64,000 nt of DNA from Sphingomonas sp. JC676 (GCF_014489075.1 NZ_JACTGR010000006.1:310001-374000), one strand, 5' to 3'. Numbered from the stretch's first letter, positions 1 to 7,909 are shown. A program made the numbers and translations. The notes: a model not told the origin generated them from the letters alone.

Positions 1-198
1 ACCCATCGCCGCCGGCGCCGGGGCGATCACCATCTCGTCCGAGCCCTCATAGCTCGGGACCACCGCGGCGCCGAGGCCGATCGTCAGCCGGTCGCCGTCC
101 AGCTTGGCGGGGTCGATCGTATCGGCGCTCGACTCCTGTGCCAGCGCAGGGCCGGCGAGCAGCAGGGGGATCAGGAAGGCGGCGGTACGGACGAACAT
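1..198 (-). CDS. MipA/OmpV family outer-membrane protein, N-terminal part (runs off left edge)
   Basis: Only the first 66 codons lie in the window; the start is the ATG at 198-196. The product opens with a clear signal peptide (MFVRTAAFLIPLLLAGPALA, cleavage before QESS). It is followed by DRLTIGLGAAVVPSYEGSD, which matches the start of the beta-barrel in MipA/OmpV-family proteins (MltA-interacting, scaffold or porin-like outer-membrane proteins). The rest of the barrel is outside the window, so function cannot be taken further. It is transcribed away from the window, and the sterol-desaturase gene on the same strand lies 118 bp upstream. Family call is from motif recognition only. Confidence 0.65.
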   Translation of the reverse strand, partial: MFVRTAAFLIPLLLAGPALAQESSADTIDPAKLDGDRLTIGLGAAVVPSYEGSDEMVIAPAPAAMG

Positions 199-316
199 GA
201 AGCGGCTCCGAAGGAAATGTTGCACCCGCGAAACGCCCCCTGACCGCCGGGGTTCCTGAATTAGGTAGCGAATCCGAACCTGTTGCCTTTCGGCATCGGT
301 CCCGTCGTGCGTTGCC

Positions 317-1105
317 TCAAAGACGGCGCGAAGGATCCCCACCCGTAACAGCATGCACGCGCACGCGGCGGCGAGGGCTATCGCCCGGCGTCTCGAAGCT
401 GCCCAACCCCTTGTCGGTGCCGCACAGCCGATCCCAGAACCGGAAATAGAGGCCGTAATTGCACTGGTAGTGCTCGTGGTGCCGCTGGTGGTGGCTCGCG
501 GTGATCAGCCACGCGCCCAGCGGCCCGCGCCAGACGAAGGACGGGAAGATCTCCCAGCCCATGTGATTGGTGACGCCCATCACCGTCATGATCGCCAGCA
601 CCAGCCCGAGCGCGCCGACATGGATCGGTATCACGAACACCAGCAGCGGGATCACCACCGCGCCGGTCAGCGCCTCGATCCAGTGGAAGCTCATCGCCGC
701 CCAGGCGGTGGGCGGCCGGCTGGCATGGTGGACGGCATGGGCGATGCGGAACCATCTGGGGCGGTGCATCAGCCGGTGAGTCCAGTAGAACCAGGCATCG
801 TGCGCGAGCAGGTAGAGCAACACCGAGACCGGCAGATACCAGAGCGGCCAGGCGTGGAGGTCAGCATAGATCCGCGTCCAGCCGCGATTGGCCCAGCCCC
901 AGGCGATCACACCGGCGGGAACGCCATAGATTGCCGCGGACGCGAGGCTCCAGCCGATCTCGCGGCGGATCTGGACGTCGAGCCCGGCATAGAGGCCGGG
1001 ATGGCGGAACCGCGTCGCCAGCGCGAAGCCGCCCGAGGCGGCGAGATAGCGCACCCCGACGATCAGCGTCATCGCGAGCGCCGAGGCGAGGATGGCGAGC
1101 AGCAT
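317..1105 (-). CDS. Sterol desaturase / fatty acid hydroxylase family membrane protein
   Basis: 262-residue membrane protein with the histidine clusters of the non-haem di-iron fatty acid hydroxylase superfamily: HRLMH (H110-H114), HAVHH (H123, H126, H127) and HHQRHH around 205-210, with a further His at 181. Hydrophobic stretches near residues 1-30, 52-72, 86-102 and 145-178 would place the His cluster on the cytoplasmic face. Family members hydroxylate or desaturate lipids, sterols or carotenoids using O2; the substrate cannot be told from sequence. The C-terminal 25 residues are Arg-rich and not part of the domain. The ATG at 1105 gives the expected hydrophobic N-terminus. Gene stands alone between MipA and LysR genes. 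Confidence 0.8.
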   Translation of the reverse strand: MLLAILASALAMTLIVGVRYLAASGGFALATRFRHPGLYAGLDVQIRREIGWSLASAAIYGVPAGVIAWGWANRGWTRIYADLHAWPLWYLPVSVLLYLLAHDAWFYWTHRLMHRPRWFRIAHAVHHASRPPTAWAAMSFHWIEALTGAVVIPLLVFVIPIHVGALGLVLAIMTVMGVTNHMGWEIFPSFVWRGPLGAWLITASHHQRHHEHYQCNYGLYFRFWDRLCGTDKGLGSFETPGDSPRRRVRVHAVTGGDPSRRL

Positions 1106-1161
1106 GGCGGCGTTCTAGGGCTTGTGCGAAGGGAGGGGAATGGCGGCGCGAACTTTGAGAA

Positions 1162-2064
1162 TCAGATGTTGAGCGCGGGCTGGCCGAACAGGTGCCCGGT
1201 CATGAAATCGACGAACGCCCGCAGTTTTGGAGAAGGATAGCGGCTTGCCGGCCATAATATGCGCATCAGACCGACATGGCTGACGAACGGGTCGAGAACC
1301 GTCACCAGCCTGCCGGTCCGAAGCTGATCGCGGATCAGCATATCGGGCAGGCATGCGATTCCGAGGCCCTGCTCGGCCATGAGCAGCAGCGGTTCGATCG
1401 TGTTGGCGATCACGGCAGTGCCGAGAGGCACGTCGATGGGCTCGCCACCGCGCACGAGCGGCCAGCGTTCGAACTTGCGGCTCGTCGCGAACCGGTGAAG
1501 CAGGCAGGCATGTGCCGCAAGGTCCTCCGGGACCTTAGGAGTGCCGGTCCGCGCGAAATAATCGGGTGAGGCGACGAGCTTGAGGCGGAACTCGCCGAGG
1601 ACGCGGCTCATGAGCCTCGAGTCGGAAACCTCGCCAGCCCGAATGACGGCATCGAAGCCCTCCTCGATGACATCGACCAACCGGTCGCCGAAGTCCAGGT
1701 CGAGCTGAACCTCGGGATAATCGCGCATGAACCCGCGCAGCGCCGGCTCCGTGACGGCGTTGATGATGGGCAGACTGACGCGCAGCGTGCCGCGCGGCGT
1801 ACCACTGGTCTGCGCGAGTTCGCTTTCCGCGGCCTCGACCTCGGTGAGGATGCGCCGGCATCGTTCGAGGAACATCGCTCCCTCTTCGGTCAGCGTGATC
1901 GAGCGGGTCGAACGGTGGAAGAGGCGCACCCCAAGCCGATCCTCGAGACGCGCGATCCCCTTGCCGACGGCAGACCCGGAAAGCCCGAGCTGCCGCCCCG
2001 CGATCGTGAAGCTTCGCGCTTCGGCTGCGGCCACGAAAGCACTCAACGCGCCGATCTTGTCCAT
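1162..2064 (-). CDS. LysR-family transcriptional regulator
   Basis: 300 residues from the ATG at 2064. An upstream in-frame ATG exists (2169) but would add 35 non-homologous residues; MDKIGALSAFVAAAEARSF is the standard LysR start. N-terminal winged HTH at about residues 1-60 (SFTIAGRQLGLSGSAVGKGIARLEDRLG), then a substrate-binding domain of two lobes to the C-terminus. The variant resembles the LysR group that begins 'M-D-x-I/L-x-AF' and controls a divergent neighbour. It is divergent from the polysaccharide deacetylase gene at 2202, with 137 bp between them holding an AATTG-N5-CAATT box. It probably regulates that gene and itself; the inducer is unknown. Confidence 0.88.
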   Translation of the reverse strand: MDKIGALSAFVAAAEARSFTIAGRQLGLSGSAVGKGIARLEDRLGVRLFHRSTRSITLTEEGAMFLERCRRILTEVEAAESELAQTSGTPRGTLRVSLPIINAVTEPALRGFMRDYPEVQLDLDFGDRLVDVIEEGFDAVIRAGEVSDSRLMSRVLGEFRLKLVASPDYFARTGTPKVPEDLAAHACLLHRFATSRKFERWPLVRGGEPIDVPLGTAVIANTIEPLLLMAEQGLGIACLPDMLIRDQLRTGRLVTVLDPFVSHVGLMRILWPASRYPSPKLRAFVDFMTGHLFGQPALNI

Positions 2065-2102
2065 GCCCGTCCCATTCAGGAATATTTGTCCGAAATAATC
2101 GG

Positions 2103-2117
2103 AATTGTAGCTCAATT
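2103..2117. promoter_or_regulatory. Candidate LysR operator
   Basis: AATTG-TAGCT-CAATT is a perfect 5-bp inverted repeat with a 5-bp spacer in the divergent intergenic region between lysR (start 2064) and the deacetylase (start 2202). It contains a T-N11-A type core as expected for LysR proteins. Position and symmetry are seen; binding is inferred. Confidence 0.45.
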
Positions 2118-2201
2118 GTCTGACATTGGGGAAGCCGCCAACTGTAGCGCACGAAGTCGAGGGCAGCACGACTCGATATATGGATTTCGCAGGAGCGCAG
2201 A

Positions 2202-3071
2202 ATGGACACCGCCCCTTACCCCTATTCCCCGATCGTCGATCGGCCGAAGATCAGCTGGCCCAACGGGGCTCGGGTCGCCTTTTACGTGGGACTGAACATC
2301 GAGCATTTCGAGTTCGGCAAGCCGTCAACGACCATCTGGGAAGGTACCGCCGGTCTCTCGCCAGACCCGCTCAATCACGGCTGGCGCGACTATGGCAATC
2401 GCGTCGGGATCTGGCGGATGATCGAGAGCTTCGACCGACACGCCATCCGCGCCTCCGCGCTGCTCAACTCTGACGTCGTGGATCACTACCCACAGATCAT
2501 CGAGGCGGGCAACGCACGCGACTGGGCGTGGCTTGCCCACGGCAAGACCAACTCGATGCTCCATACCGGCATGGCGCCCGAAGCGGAGCGTCGGTTTCTC
2601 GCTGAGGTGACCGAAGCCATCGCAGGCGCGACCGGCCAGCGGCCCAAGGGATGGATGGGTCCCGGTCTGACCGAGACCCTGGAGACGCCGCAGATCCTCA
2701 AGGCGCTCGGCTATAGCTACGTTCTTGACTGGACCGCGGACGATCAACCCTTCGCGTTGAATGTGCCGGGCATGTTTTCCGTGCCCTATTCGGTGGAGCT
2801 CAACGACCTCAGCCTGTTCGGCGTGAAAGGCATGACCGGCGAGGACTTCTATCGCACGGTGGTCGATCAACTGGATCAGCTCTTTGCCGACAGCGCCGAC
2901 TCGGGGCGCGTGATGGCGCTGGCGTTGCATCCCTTCGTCGTCGGCCAGCCGTTCCGCGCGAAATGGCTCGACAAGGCGCTGGACTATGTCGCGTCGCACC
3001 AGGGCGTCTGGTTGACCACGAGCGACGAGATCGCCGAGCAGTATCGGGCGTCGACCCTGCACGACGGCTGA
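2202..3071 (+). CDS. Polysaccharide deacetylase family protein (NodB-like fold)
   Basis: 289 residues, no signal peptide, so probably cytoplasmic. The layout is that of the PuuE/allantoinase-like branch of polysaccharide deacetylases: PNGARVAFYVGLNIEHFEFG (about 20-39), RVGIWRMIESFDRHAIRASALLNSDV (67-92), AHGKTNS (H113, N117) and a late ALALHPFVVGQP block. The classical paired Asp (TFDD) of chitin deacetylases is replaced by the NIEHFE segment, as in relatives acting on small C-N substrates rather than polysaccharides. Start follows an AGGAG-containing leader. Divergent from a LysR gene that likely controls it. Substrate not deducible. Confidence 0.78.
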   Translation: MDTAPYPYSPIVDRPKISWPNGARVAFYVGLNIEHFEFGKPSTTIWEGTAGLSPDPLNHGWRDYGNRVGIWRMIESFDRHAIRASALLNSDVVDHYPQIIEAGNARDWAWLAHGKTNSMLHTGMAPEAERRFLAEVTEAIAGATGQRPKGWMGPGLTETLETPQILKALGYSYVLDWTADDQPFALNVPGMFSVPYSVELNDLSLFGVKGMTGEDFYRTVVDQLDQLFADSADSGRVMALALHPFVVGQPFRAKWLDKALDYVASHQGVWLTTSDEIAEQYRASTLHDG

Positions 3072-3131
3072 AATGGACAGGCGATGCTATCGCCGCTCCA
3101 TGCGAGCCCTGACATCCGGGAGGACGGGAGA

Positions 3132-3169
3132 CGGAGGAGGTGAGGGGAGGGTTTTCCTCACCTCCTCCG
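3132..3169. terminator. Strong hairpin between convergent genes
   Basis: Perfect 14-bp inverted repeat: CGGAGGAGGTGAGG at 3132-3145 pairs with CCTCACCTCCTCCG at 3156-3169, loop GGAGGGTTTT. It lies between the deacetylase stop (3071, plus strand) and the PEP-CTERM stop (3219, minus strand). There is no trailing T-run on either strand, so it may be a bidirectional transcription barrier or an mRNA 3' stabiliser. A second, 7-bp hairpin (GGAGCGC 3177-3183 with GCGCTCC 3200-3206) follows. Confidence 0.5.
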
Positions 3170-3218
3170 CCGGGAAGGAGCGCCCTCAAAGCGGGACGAG
3201 CGCTCCCTCCAAGCCGTG

Positions 3219-4040
3219 TCAGGCGAAGGTGACGCGCGAAGCGCGGCGGCGCAGCGCGCCGCCCGCCAGGCCGAAGCCGCCGATCATCATCGCCCAGGCG
3301 GCAGGCTCGGGAACCGGGCTGGTCGGCGGCGTCTGCAGGCCGGCGGTGAGCGTCAGATCGTCCACGCCGAGGCCCTGATCCGAAGCGCCGACGTCGAGAT
3401 CGGTCCAGCGGAAGGCGAAGCTGCCGCCCTGGGCGATCGAGAGGCCGGTGATCATCGCGAAGATGTCCTTACGGTTGGCGGCGAGATTGCCGTTGAGCGC
3501 GGCGCCGGCCGAAGTGCCGTTGCTGAGGATGGCGGCGAAGTCGAGCGCGCTGAACATGGTCCAGGTGCCGTTCGACAGCGCGGTAGCGTCGGTCGAATAT
3601 TCGAAGCTCAGCTTGTCGCCGGCGCCGTTCGACAGGCGCCACTGCTCACCGAAAAATTCGAGCGAGATCGACTCGATCGTGCCGCCGAGATTGTTGGTGA
3701 AGAACGCGCCGAACTGGAGCGGCGTGGCAGTGCCCGAGGTGAGCGTGCCCAGCGCGCGATCGCTGCTGCCGGCGCTGCCGAAGCTGTAGGTGTTGCCCTG
3801 GTTGGAGCTGCCGGTGCCGGCCGCATAGAGATTGTCCTTGCCGACGGTGCTGGTGCCCTGTTCGCTGAGCGCCCAGCCGGCGGGAAGCGCGCTGCTGGTG
3901 CCACTGGCGGCGAGGCCATTGAAATCCTGGGTGTAGGTCGTGCGGCCGAGCGAGACCGGGGTCTGCGCGAATGCCGGAGCCGAGACGAGCGTCAGCGCAG
4001 CGCCAGCCAGCAGGCGGCGCGCAAAAATCTGCGATTTCAT
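3219..4040 (-). CDS. PEP-CTERM (PEPxxWA) sorting-domain protein
   Basis: 273 residues from the ATG at 4040; an AAAAGGGG ribosome site lies 10 nt upstream. A signal peptide (about residues 1-25, ending APAFA) precedes a long Gly/Ser/Thr-rich beta-rich body with motifs such as YTQDFNGLAASGTSS and ALPAGWALSEQGTS, typical of secreted beta-sandwich PEP-CTERM proteins. The C-terminus holds the sorting signal: PEPAAWAMMIGGFGLAG from residue 244, one hydrophobic segment, then RRR. The family's exosortase-type enzyme recognises PEP, cuts, and the mature protein goes to the envelope or exopolysaccharide matrix. No exosortase gene is in the window. Function of the mature domain unknown. Confidence 0.85.
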   Translation of the reverse strand: MKSQIFARRLLAGAALTLVSAPAFAQTPVSLGRTTYTQDFNGLAASGTSSALPAGWALSEQGTSTVGKDNLYAAGTGSSNQGNTYSFGSAGSSDRALGTLTSGTATPLQFGAFFTNNLGGTIESISLEFFGEQWRLSNGAGDKLSFEYSTDATALSNGTWTMFSALDFAAILSNGTSAGAALNGNLAANRKDIFAMITGLSIAQGGSFAFRWTDLDVGASDQGLGVDDLTLTAGLQTPPTSPVPEPAAWAMMIGGFGLAGGALRRRASRVTFA

Positions 4041-4157
4041 GAAGTTGTAACCCCTTTTACCTGAACTGCCGGGTGGCGAGAGGGCGGGTAGGCGGGGAGT
4101 GTGCAACTCTCGTGACAACGGGACAGATTTTAACGATTTCTTACTGCCGCCTCGATT

Positions 4158-4778
4158 TCAGCCGTCCCTTTGCGGGACGCCGCCCACCAGCGCCGACGCA
4201 TCCTTGGCGAGTGCGATCAGCGCCGCGCGCGGCTCGCCGGCGCGGGCGCGGACGCTCAGCGAATGGAGCATCGCCGCCAGGATTCGCGCACGGGATTGCG
4301 GCGCGGGACTGCCCGCCTGGCGCAGCAATATCTCGATCTTCTCGTCCTCGACCGCGAGAAACCCGGCAAGCGCGGCGCGGATGTCGGGATCGGTGACCGC
4401 CTCGGTTGCCGCGGTGTTGATCGCGATGCATCCCGAAGGGCCGTTCTCGCCGGTCAGATAGCCTTCGATCGTGCCGATGAAGAGCGCCTTGAGCATCTTC
4501 TCCATCGCATAGTCGGCGGCGATCAGCTGGTCGAAGCGCGCCTCGACCCCCGCCTTGGTTCGCGCGATCGCGGCGAGGTACAGCGCCTTCTTGTCGCCGA
4601 ACGTGGCGTAGAGGCTGGGGCGGTTGACCCCGGTTGCTTCGGCCAGGTCGTCGAGCGAGGTCGCCGCGAAGCCATGCGTGCGGAAGCGTTCGAGCGCGGC
4701 GCGCAGCACTACCGCCTCGTCGAACTTGCGGGGCCGGCCGCGCGGGCGCGGCTCCGGCATTTTTGTACTGTTTCGCAT
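4158..4778 (-). CDS. TetR-family transcriptional repressor
   Basis: 206 residues. The start is the ATG at 4778 because AGGAG sits 5 nt upstream; in-frame ATGs at 4826 and 4760 lack this. N-terminal Arg/Pro-rich arm (RPRGRPRKF), then a TetR HTH at about 25-65 (LERFRTHGFAATSLDDLAEA, then GVNRPSLYATFGDKKALY). The C-terminal ligand domain, with an invariant-looking GCIAINTA segment, resembles the TetR_C group related to AcrR/NemR-like regulators of detoxification genes. It is divergent from a glutathione S-transferase, with a 16-bp palindrome between them, so it likely represses that gene and itself. Ligand unknown, plausibly an electrophile. Confidence 0.88.
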   Translation of the reverse strand: MRNSTKMPEPRPRGRPRKFDEAVVLRAALERFRTHGFAATSLDDLAEATGVNRPSLYATFGDKKALYLAAIARTKAGVEARFDQLIAADYAMEKMLKALFIGTIEGYLTGENGPSGCIAINTAATEAVTDPDIRAALAGFLAVEDEKIEILLRQAGSPAPQSRARILAAMLHSLSVRARAGEPRAALIALAKDASALVGGVPQRDG

Positions 4779-4802
4779 GAAACTCCTTGACCGACTCATT
4801 TT

Positions 4803-4818
4803 TGTGCGAGATCGTACA
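4803..4818. promoter_or_regulatory. Candidate TetR operator
   Basis: TGTGCGAGATCGTACA reads TGTrCGA-NN-TCGyACA: a 16-bp palindrome with one mismatched pair outside the centre. It lies in the 62-bp gap between divergent tetR (start 4778) and the GST gene (start 4841), where it would overlap both promoters. Symmetry is seen; repressor binding is inferred. Confidence 0.55.
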
Positions 4819-4840
4819 GAAATCAAGTGGGAGACCTGTC

Positions 4841-5455
4841 ATGAAACTCTATTTCCGCCCCTTCGCCTGTTCACTCGCCGCGCGGATCGCGCTGGACGAG
4901 GCCGGGCTCGACGCCGAATTCATCCCTGTGCCCGCCGACGGCCGGCTGCCCGACGGCCGCTCTTTCAGCGCAGTGAGTCCGATGGGCTATGTCCCTGCGA
5001 TCGAGACGCGCGGCGGCTTCACGCTCACCGAAGGACCTGCGGTGCTCACCTATATCGCCGAGCTGGCGCCTGAGGGGGCGCTGTCGTTCACCGGCTTTTC
5101 CGACGCGCATTACCGGATGCTCGCCTGGCTCAACTTCACCTCGACCGAGCTGCACAAATCGGTGTTCACGCCTTTGCTCGGGAAGAGCGCCGGCGAGGAG
5201 GAGCGCGCCGCGGCGCTCGGCCGTGCCGTCAGGCCGTTCGGCGTGCTCGAGCGCCACCTGGAAGGCCGCGAGTTCCTTCAGGATCGCTTCACCGTCGCCG
5301 ATGCCTATCTGCTCGCGGTGCTCAACTGGTGCGAGAGCGCCGGCGTGCCGATCGCCGACTGGCCGGTATTGGCCGCCTATCGCCAGCGGATGCGCGCGCG
5401 GCCCTCGATCGCCCGGGCGATGGCGGAGGAATGGCCGCTGCTCAAGGCGGCCTGA
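4841..5455 (+). CDS. Glutathione S-transferase, beta-class-like
   Basis: 204 residues from the ATG at 4841 (GGGAG 7 nt upstream; an earlier in-frame ATG at 4787 overlaps the operator and is not used). N-terminal thioredoxin-like half starts MKLYFRPFACSLAARIALDE, with Cys10 at the position of the catalytic Cys of beta-class bacterial GSTs. GPAVLTYIAEL (around residue 65) is the glutathione gamma-glutamyl site. The C-terminal all-helical half holds RFTVADAYLLAVLNW. The usual role is conjugation or reduction of electrophiles with glutathione in the cytoplasm. Divergent from, and probably repressed by, the adjacent TetR protein. Confidence 0.88.
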   Translation: MKLYFRPFACSLAARIALDEAGLDAEFIPVPADGRLPDGRSFSAVSPMGYVPAIETRGGFTLTEGPAVLTYIAELAPEGALSFTGFSDAHYRMLAWLNFTSTELHKSVFTPLLGKSAGEEERAAALGRAVRPFGVLERHLEGREFLQDRFTVADAYLLAVLNWCESAGVPIADWPVLAAYRQRMRARPSIARAMAEEWPLLKAA

Positions 5456-5767
5456 GTCTCGGCGGGGTTCGGCGCCGAGTCGGGCGCGGCTGTTCTGATT
5501 CGGGACATCAGGTTCGCCGCATCACGCCTCCGCGCCCCGGCGAGCCAAGATCGGAATGTTTCTGCGGCGCACACCAAGTCGTTACGAATCCGAATCAAAC
5601 ACGGGCTTCTGCGAATTTGCGCATATTCTGTCGCGGGCTTTCGGAAACAATTGCGCAGCCCCTCGACTTTGGATGCAGTTGCGAAAGAACCGATTAACAA
5701 ACCGTTGACTCTACCCCTGATGAACGGGAGCATGCCTCTCCAAGCGTTTGACATCAAAAGGGGACAA
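5456..5767. other. Intergenic region, 312 bp, no gene seen
   Basis: Less GC-rich than its surroundings. It begins with a small hairpin after the GST stop (CTCGGCG 5458-5464 with CGCCGAG 5473-5479). It ends with an AAAAGGGG ribosome site just before the PEP-CTERM gene at 5768. It presumably contains that gene's promoter; no clear -35/-10 pair or conserved RNA could be assigned. Confidence 0.5.
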
Positions 5768-6421
5768 ATGATGAAGACATTGCTTGCTGCACTTGCGCTC
5801 ACTGCCGTCGGCGTTTCGCCGGCTCTGGCGCAGACCTACACCAATCCGAACACGATCACGGTCGTCGATGGCGGTGAAACCACCAGCGATATCAACGTCA
5901 CCGGCAGCCTGGGCAACATCACCGGGATGACGCTGTCGTTGAACGGCCTGAGCCATACCTATCCGGACGATCTCGTATTCGGCGTGCTCAACCAAAGCCT
6001 CGGCCTCGGCTTCGTGTTCTTCAGCGGCGCCGGCGGCAGCACCGACATCTCGGGCGTCAACCTGACCTTCAGCGATGCGGCCAGCAGCCAGCTGCCGGAA
6101 TCGTTCGTCGGCGGTGCGATCACCTCGGGCACCTATCTGCCGTCGAACTATGGGCAGTATGAGTTCAGCTTCTTCGACAATGCCACGGCGTTCGCGGACT
6201 TCAGCGGCTTCAGCGCAAACGGCCTGTGGACGCTTTATGTCGACGACGTGTTCCCGGCCGATGGCGGTACCGTCCTCGACGGCTGGACGCTGACCTTCAC
6301 CACCGATGGGGTGGGTGGAGTTCCCGAGCCGGCGGCTTGGGGCATGATGATCGGCGGCTTCGCGCTGGCCGGCTTCGCGCTGCGCCGTCGCCAGAAGGTC
6401 TCGGTGGCCTACGCCGCCTGA
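5768..6421 (+). CDS. PEP-CTERM sorting-domain protein with P-domain-like fold
   Basis: 217 residues from ATG at 5768 (a second ATG follows directly; AAAAGGGG 4 nt upstream). Signal peptide MMKTLLAALALTAVGVSPALA. The body resembles the proprotein-convertase P-domain (P/HomoB) often seen in PEP-CTERM proteins: SLNGLSHTYPDDLVFGVL, then NGLWTLYVDDVFPADGGTV followed by LDGWTLTF. The C-terminal signal is PEPAAWGMMIGGFALAG then LRRR, with Gly where the usual PEPxxWA signal has Ala. Expected to be exported, processed by an exosortase-type enzyme encoded elsewhere, and left on the cell surface. No catalytic residues are recognised; a binding or structural role is likely. Confidence 0.85.
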   Translation: MMKTLLAALALTAVGVSPALAQTYTNPNTITVVDGGETTSDINVTGSLGNITGMTLSLNGLSHTYPDDLVFGVLNQSLGLGFVFFSGAGGSTDISGVNLTFSDAASSQLPESFVGGAITSGTYLPSNYGQYEFSFFDNATAFADFSGFSANGLWTLYVDDVFPADGGTVLDGWTLTFTTDGVGGVPEPAAWGMMIGGFALAGFALRRRQKVSVAYAA

Positions 6422-6442
6422 TCCATCGTGAAGGGGGAAAGA

Positions 6443-6471
6443 CGGGTCGGGCGTTGCCCGGCTCGTTTTTT
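6443..6471 (+). terminator. Rho-independent terminator
   Basis: Stem CGGGTCGGGC (6443-6452) with GCCCGGCTCG (6456-6465), two G-U pairs, loop GTT, followed by TTTTTT. It ends the PEP-CTERM transcript and touches the stop of the convergent ung gene. Confidence 0.8.
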
Positions 6472-7171
6472 ATTGCGCCAGCGCGGGCAGCGCCCAGTCG
6501 ATCGGCTTCTGGCCGTGGCTCTCCAGGAAGGCATTGGCCTTGGAGAAATGCCGGCACCCGAAGAATCCCGAATGCGCCGATAAAGGCGAGGGGTGCGGCG
6601 CTTTGAGCACCAGATGCCGGCCGCCGCGATCGATCGAATCGACGAACGCCGCCTTTTTCTGCGCATGGCTGCCCCAGAGCAGGAACACCACCGGCTCGGG
6701 CTTGGCGTTGACCAGCCGGATCACCGCGTCGGTGAACCGCTCCCAGCCGCGGCCCTGGTGCGACGCCGCCATGCTCATCTGCACGGTCAGCATCGCGTTC
6801 AGCAGCAGCACGCCCTGCTCGGCCCAATGCTCCAGGAAGCCGTGGCGCGCGGGCGGGATGCCGAGGTCCGCCTCCATCTCCTTGTAGATGTTGACCAGGC
6901 TCGGCGGAGTGCGGACGCCGGGGCGCACCGAGAAGCATAGCCCGTGCGCCTGGCCCTCGCCATGATAGGGATCCTGGCCGAGGATCACGACGCGGACATT
7001 CTCCAGCGGAGTCAGGTCGAGCGCGCGGAACCATTCGCCGCCCGCCGGGAAGATGCGCTTGCCCGCCGCCTTTTCGGCGACGAGATAGTCCCTGAGCGCG
7101 GCCATGTACGGCGCGGCGAACTCGTCCTGGAGCGGCGCGAGCCAGCTCGGGTGCAGCTTGACGTCTCCCAT
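6470..7171 (-). CDS. ung: Uracil-DNA glycosylase, family 1
   Basis: 233 residues from the ATG at 7171, a typical length. It removes uracil from DNA as the first step of base-excision repair. Family-1 motifs are complete: water-activating loop GQDPYHGEGQAHGLCFSV with Asp67, the uracil-specificity Asn in LLLNAMLTV, and the Leu-intercalation loop HPSPLSAHSGFFGCRHFSKAN with His193. An upstream in-frame ATG (7264) would extend into the nth-like gene and is rejected. The nth-like glycosylase gene lies 31 bp upstream on the same strand, so the two may form a base-excision repair operon. Ends at a terminator shared with the convergent PEP-CTERM gene. Confidence 0.96.
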   Translation of the reverse strand: MGDVKLHPSWLAPLQDEFAAPYMAALRDYLVAEKAAGKRIFPAGGEWFRALDLTPLENVRVVILGQDPYHGEGQAHGLCFSVRPGVRTPPSLVNIYKEMEADLGIPPARHGFLEHWAEQGVLLLNAMLTVQMSMAASHQGRGWERFTDAVIRLVNAKPEPVVFLLWGSHAQKKAAFVDSIDRGGRHLVLKAPHPSPLSAHSGFFGCRHFSKANAFLESHGQKPIDWALPALAQ

Positions 7172-7202
7172 GCGCCTGCTCTCGGAAAGCGCAGGCCCGC
7201 TG

Positions 7203-7877
7203 TCAATCGCGCGACGGGCAGTCGCGACGAAGCGGACAGCGCGCGCAGGCCGGCACCTCGACATGGCAGGCGACCTGGCCGAGCCGCTTGGCGGCGATGT
7301 GAAGCCCGAGGAAATCGTCGCCGGTCCAGTGCGGCATCGCAGCGGTCACCGCCTCGCTCGCGGCAAAAGCCTCGGCGGCGGGACCGACGAAACCCAGCCG
7401 GCGGAGGACGCGCAGCACGTGGCTGTCGACGATGAACACCGGCCGGCCGAGCGTGCTGGCATTGAGCGTCGCAGCCGCGACCTTGCGCCCGACGCCCGGC
7501 AAGCGCTCAAGCCAGGCCAGCGCGTCGTCGAGCGGAGGCGCGCCGAGGAAATCCAGGTCGAAGTCCGGATGCTCGCGCCCGATCCGCCGGAGCGCGGCCG
7601 CCAGCCATTTGGCTTTGGAATCGGCGAAGGTGACGTCGGCGATCACGTCCTCGATCAGCGGCACCGGCGCGGCGGCGATGCCGCGCGCCGAGCCGAACCG
7701 GTCGCGCAGCCGGTGATAGGCGGCGAGCGACACGGGATCGCGGGTGCGTCCGCTGATCAGCGACTTGACCAACTGCCCCACCGGCTTGCGCCGCCGCGGC
7801 GGCAGTGCTGTGCCCAGCACCGCCAGTCCGGCGCGCCAATGCTCGAGGTCGCCACGTCCGAAGAAGCCGAGCTGCAT
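7203..7877 (-). CDS. Endonuclease III-like HhH-GPD DNA glycosylase with 4Fe-4S cluster
   Basis: 224 residues. It has the HhH-GPD fold of Nth: helix-hairpin-helix LERLPGVGRKVAAATLN with Lys132 at the Schiff-base position, followed by VDSHVLRV with Asp151 at the GPD position. The C-terminal cluster is a canonical Nth pattern: Cys204-x6-Cys211-x2-Cys214-x5-Cys220. A bifunctional oxidised-pyrimidine glycosylase/AP lyase is therefore likely. It differs from housekeeping nth in having an Arg/Pro-rich N-terminus and VDSH instead of VDTH, so it may be a second paralogue. Ung follows 31 bp downstream. Confidence 0.85.
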   Translation of the reverse strand: MQLGFFGRGDLEHWRAGLAVLGTALPPRRRKPVGQLVKSLISGRTRDPVSLAAYHRLRDRFGSARGIAAAPVPLIEDVIADVTFADSKAKWLAAALRRIGREHPDFDLDFLGAPPLDDALAWLERLPGVGRKVAAATLNASTLGRPVFIVDSHVLRVLRRLGFVGPAAEAFAASEAVTAAMPHWTGDDFLGLHIAAKRLGQVACHVEVPACARCPLRRDCPSRD

Positions 7878-7909
7878 GCCGGGAGACTAGAACATATCAG
7901 GAACAATAG

